Made by a program: the position numbers and the translations under genes. 6,187 bases of DNA from JBBIRM01 sp037441765 (lineage in GTDB: Bacteria > Desulfobacterota > BSN033 > UBA1163), in contig JBBIRM010000173.1 of NCBI GenBank assembly GCA_037441765.1, positions 1-6,187 on the forward strand. Direction: 5' to 3'. The notes beneath the pieces were generated by a model that was not told the DNA's origin, searched no databases, and worked only from the letters and a program-made list of their open reading frames with translations. Of this stretch, positions 5,859 through 6,187 are shown one piece after another (position 1 is the first letter of the stretch; each line of letters starts with the position of its first letter).

Positions 5859-6187
5859 ATGATTAAAGATAAGGTTGCCATTGTGGGGATGGGATGTACG
5901 AGGTTTGGGGAGTTATGGGATAAGGGTGTGGATGATTTGATTATTGAGGCTACTTATGAGGCCTGTGAGGATGCTGGGGTGGGGTTGAGGGATGTTGAGG
6001 CGGCGTGGTTGGGGACGGTTTTTTCTGGTCATACTGCTTTGAGTTTATCCTCTCCTTTGAAATTGCAATATATTCCTGTTACCCGGGTTGAGAACATGTG
6101 TGCTACAGGGATGGAGGCTTTGAGGGGTGCGGGCTATGCGGTGGCTTCTGGGGCTTGTAAGATAGCGTTAGCGGTGGGGGTGGAGAA
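5859..6187 (+). CDS. Thiolase (SCP-2/acetyl-CoA acetyltransferase type), N-terminal part
   Basis: The frame runs off the right edge after 109 residues; thiolases have about 390. The translation starts MIKDKVAIVGMGCTRFGELW, typical of the lipid-transfer/SCP-x-like thiolases that pair with DUF35 proteins. RVENMCATGMEALRGAGYAV (76-95) carries the nucleophilic cysteine C81, followed by the usual SGACKIALAVGVE. The catalytic cysteine is thus present, unlike in the preceding HMGCS-like gene; the second active-site motifs are beyond the window. The enzyme should cleave a 3-ketoacyl-CoA or condense two acyl-CoAs in the cytoplasm. The start is supported by AGGAGG at 5843-5848 and more GAGG sequence to 5853, 26 bases after the preceding stop. 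It very likely forms a complex with the DUF35 part of the preceding protein. It shares that gene's codon bias (8 of 8 Glu codons are GAG). Confidence 0.85.
   Translation, partial: MIKDKVAIVGMGCTRFGELWDKGVDDLIIEATYEACEDAGVGLRDVEAAWLGTVFSGHTALSLSSPLKLQYIPVTRVENMCATGMEALRGAGYAVASGACKIALAVGVE

Overview
The window looks bacterial. Genes are densely packed on one strand, every complete gene starts with ATG, and most starts sit behind a strong GGAGG-type ribosome binding site. Base composition is moderate. The gene content (a PpsA-like phosphotransfer protein, an HMG-CoA-synthase-like/DUF35 fusion, a thiolase and an SDR dehydrogenase) resembles anaerobic degraders such as Desulfobacterota. That taxonomic guess is inference from gene content and repeat style only.

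Region 1 (1-877) holds the 3' end of a CrtI/phytoene-desaturase-type FAD oxidoreductase, followed 14 bases later by a small dimeric alpha/beta-barrel protein. Region 2 (878-1194) is a 317-base non-coding gap. It contains two hairpins, a TGCCGAA/TTCGGCA palindrome and a purine-rich motif that both look like dispersed repeats, and no recognisable gene. Region 3 (1195-6187) is a probable operon of five genes. In order they are an SDR dehydrogenase, a low-molecular-weight phosphatase-like protein, a PEP-synthase-type phosphohistidine protein related to the PpsA subunit of phenylphosphate synthase, an HMG-CoA-synthase-like protein fused to a zinc-ribbon/DUF35 domain, and a thiolase cut by the window end. 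Gaps between these genes are 26, 103, 27 and 26 bases.

A plausible joint role is activation and breakdown, or assembly, of a hydroxy or keto compound. The PpsA-like protein would phosphorylate the substrate, the SDR would oxidise or reduce an alcohol/ketone, and the HMGCS/DUF35 fusion with the thiolase would make or break a C-C bond on CoA. The substrate cannot be read from the sequence. The most notable points are the HMGCS-like protein, which appears to lack all three canonical catalytic residues, and the PpsA-like protein, which has no ATP-grasp partner in the window. Codon choice also shifts sharply at about 4420: all 32 glutamates in the fusion gene and all 8 in the thiolase fragment use GAG, while upstream genes mix GAA and GAG.
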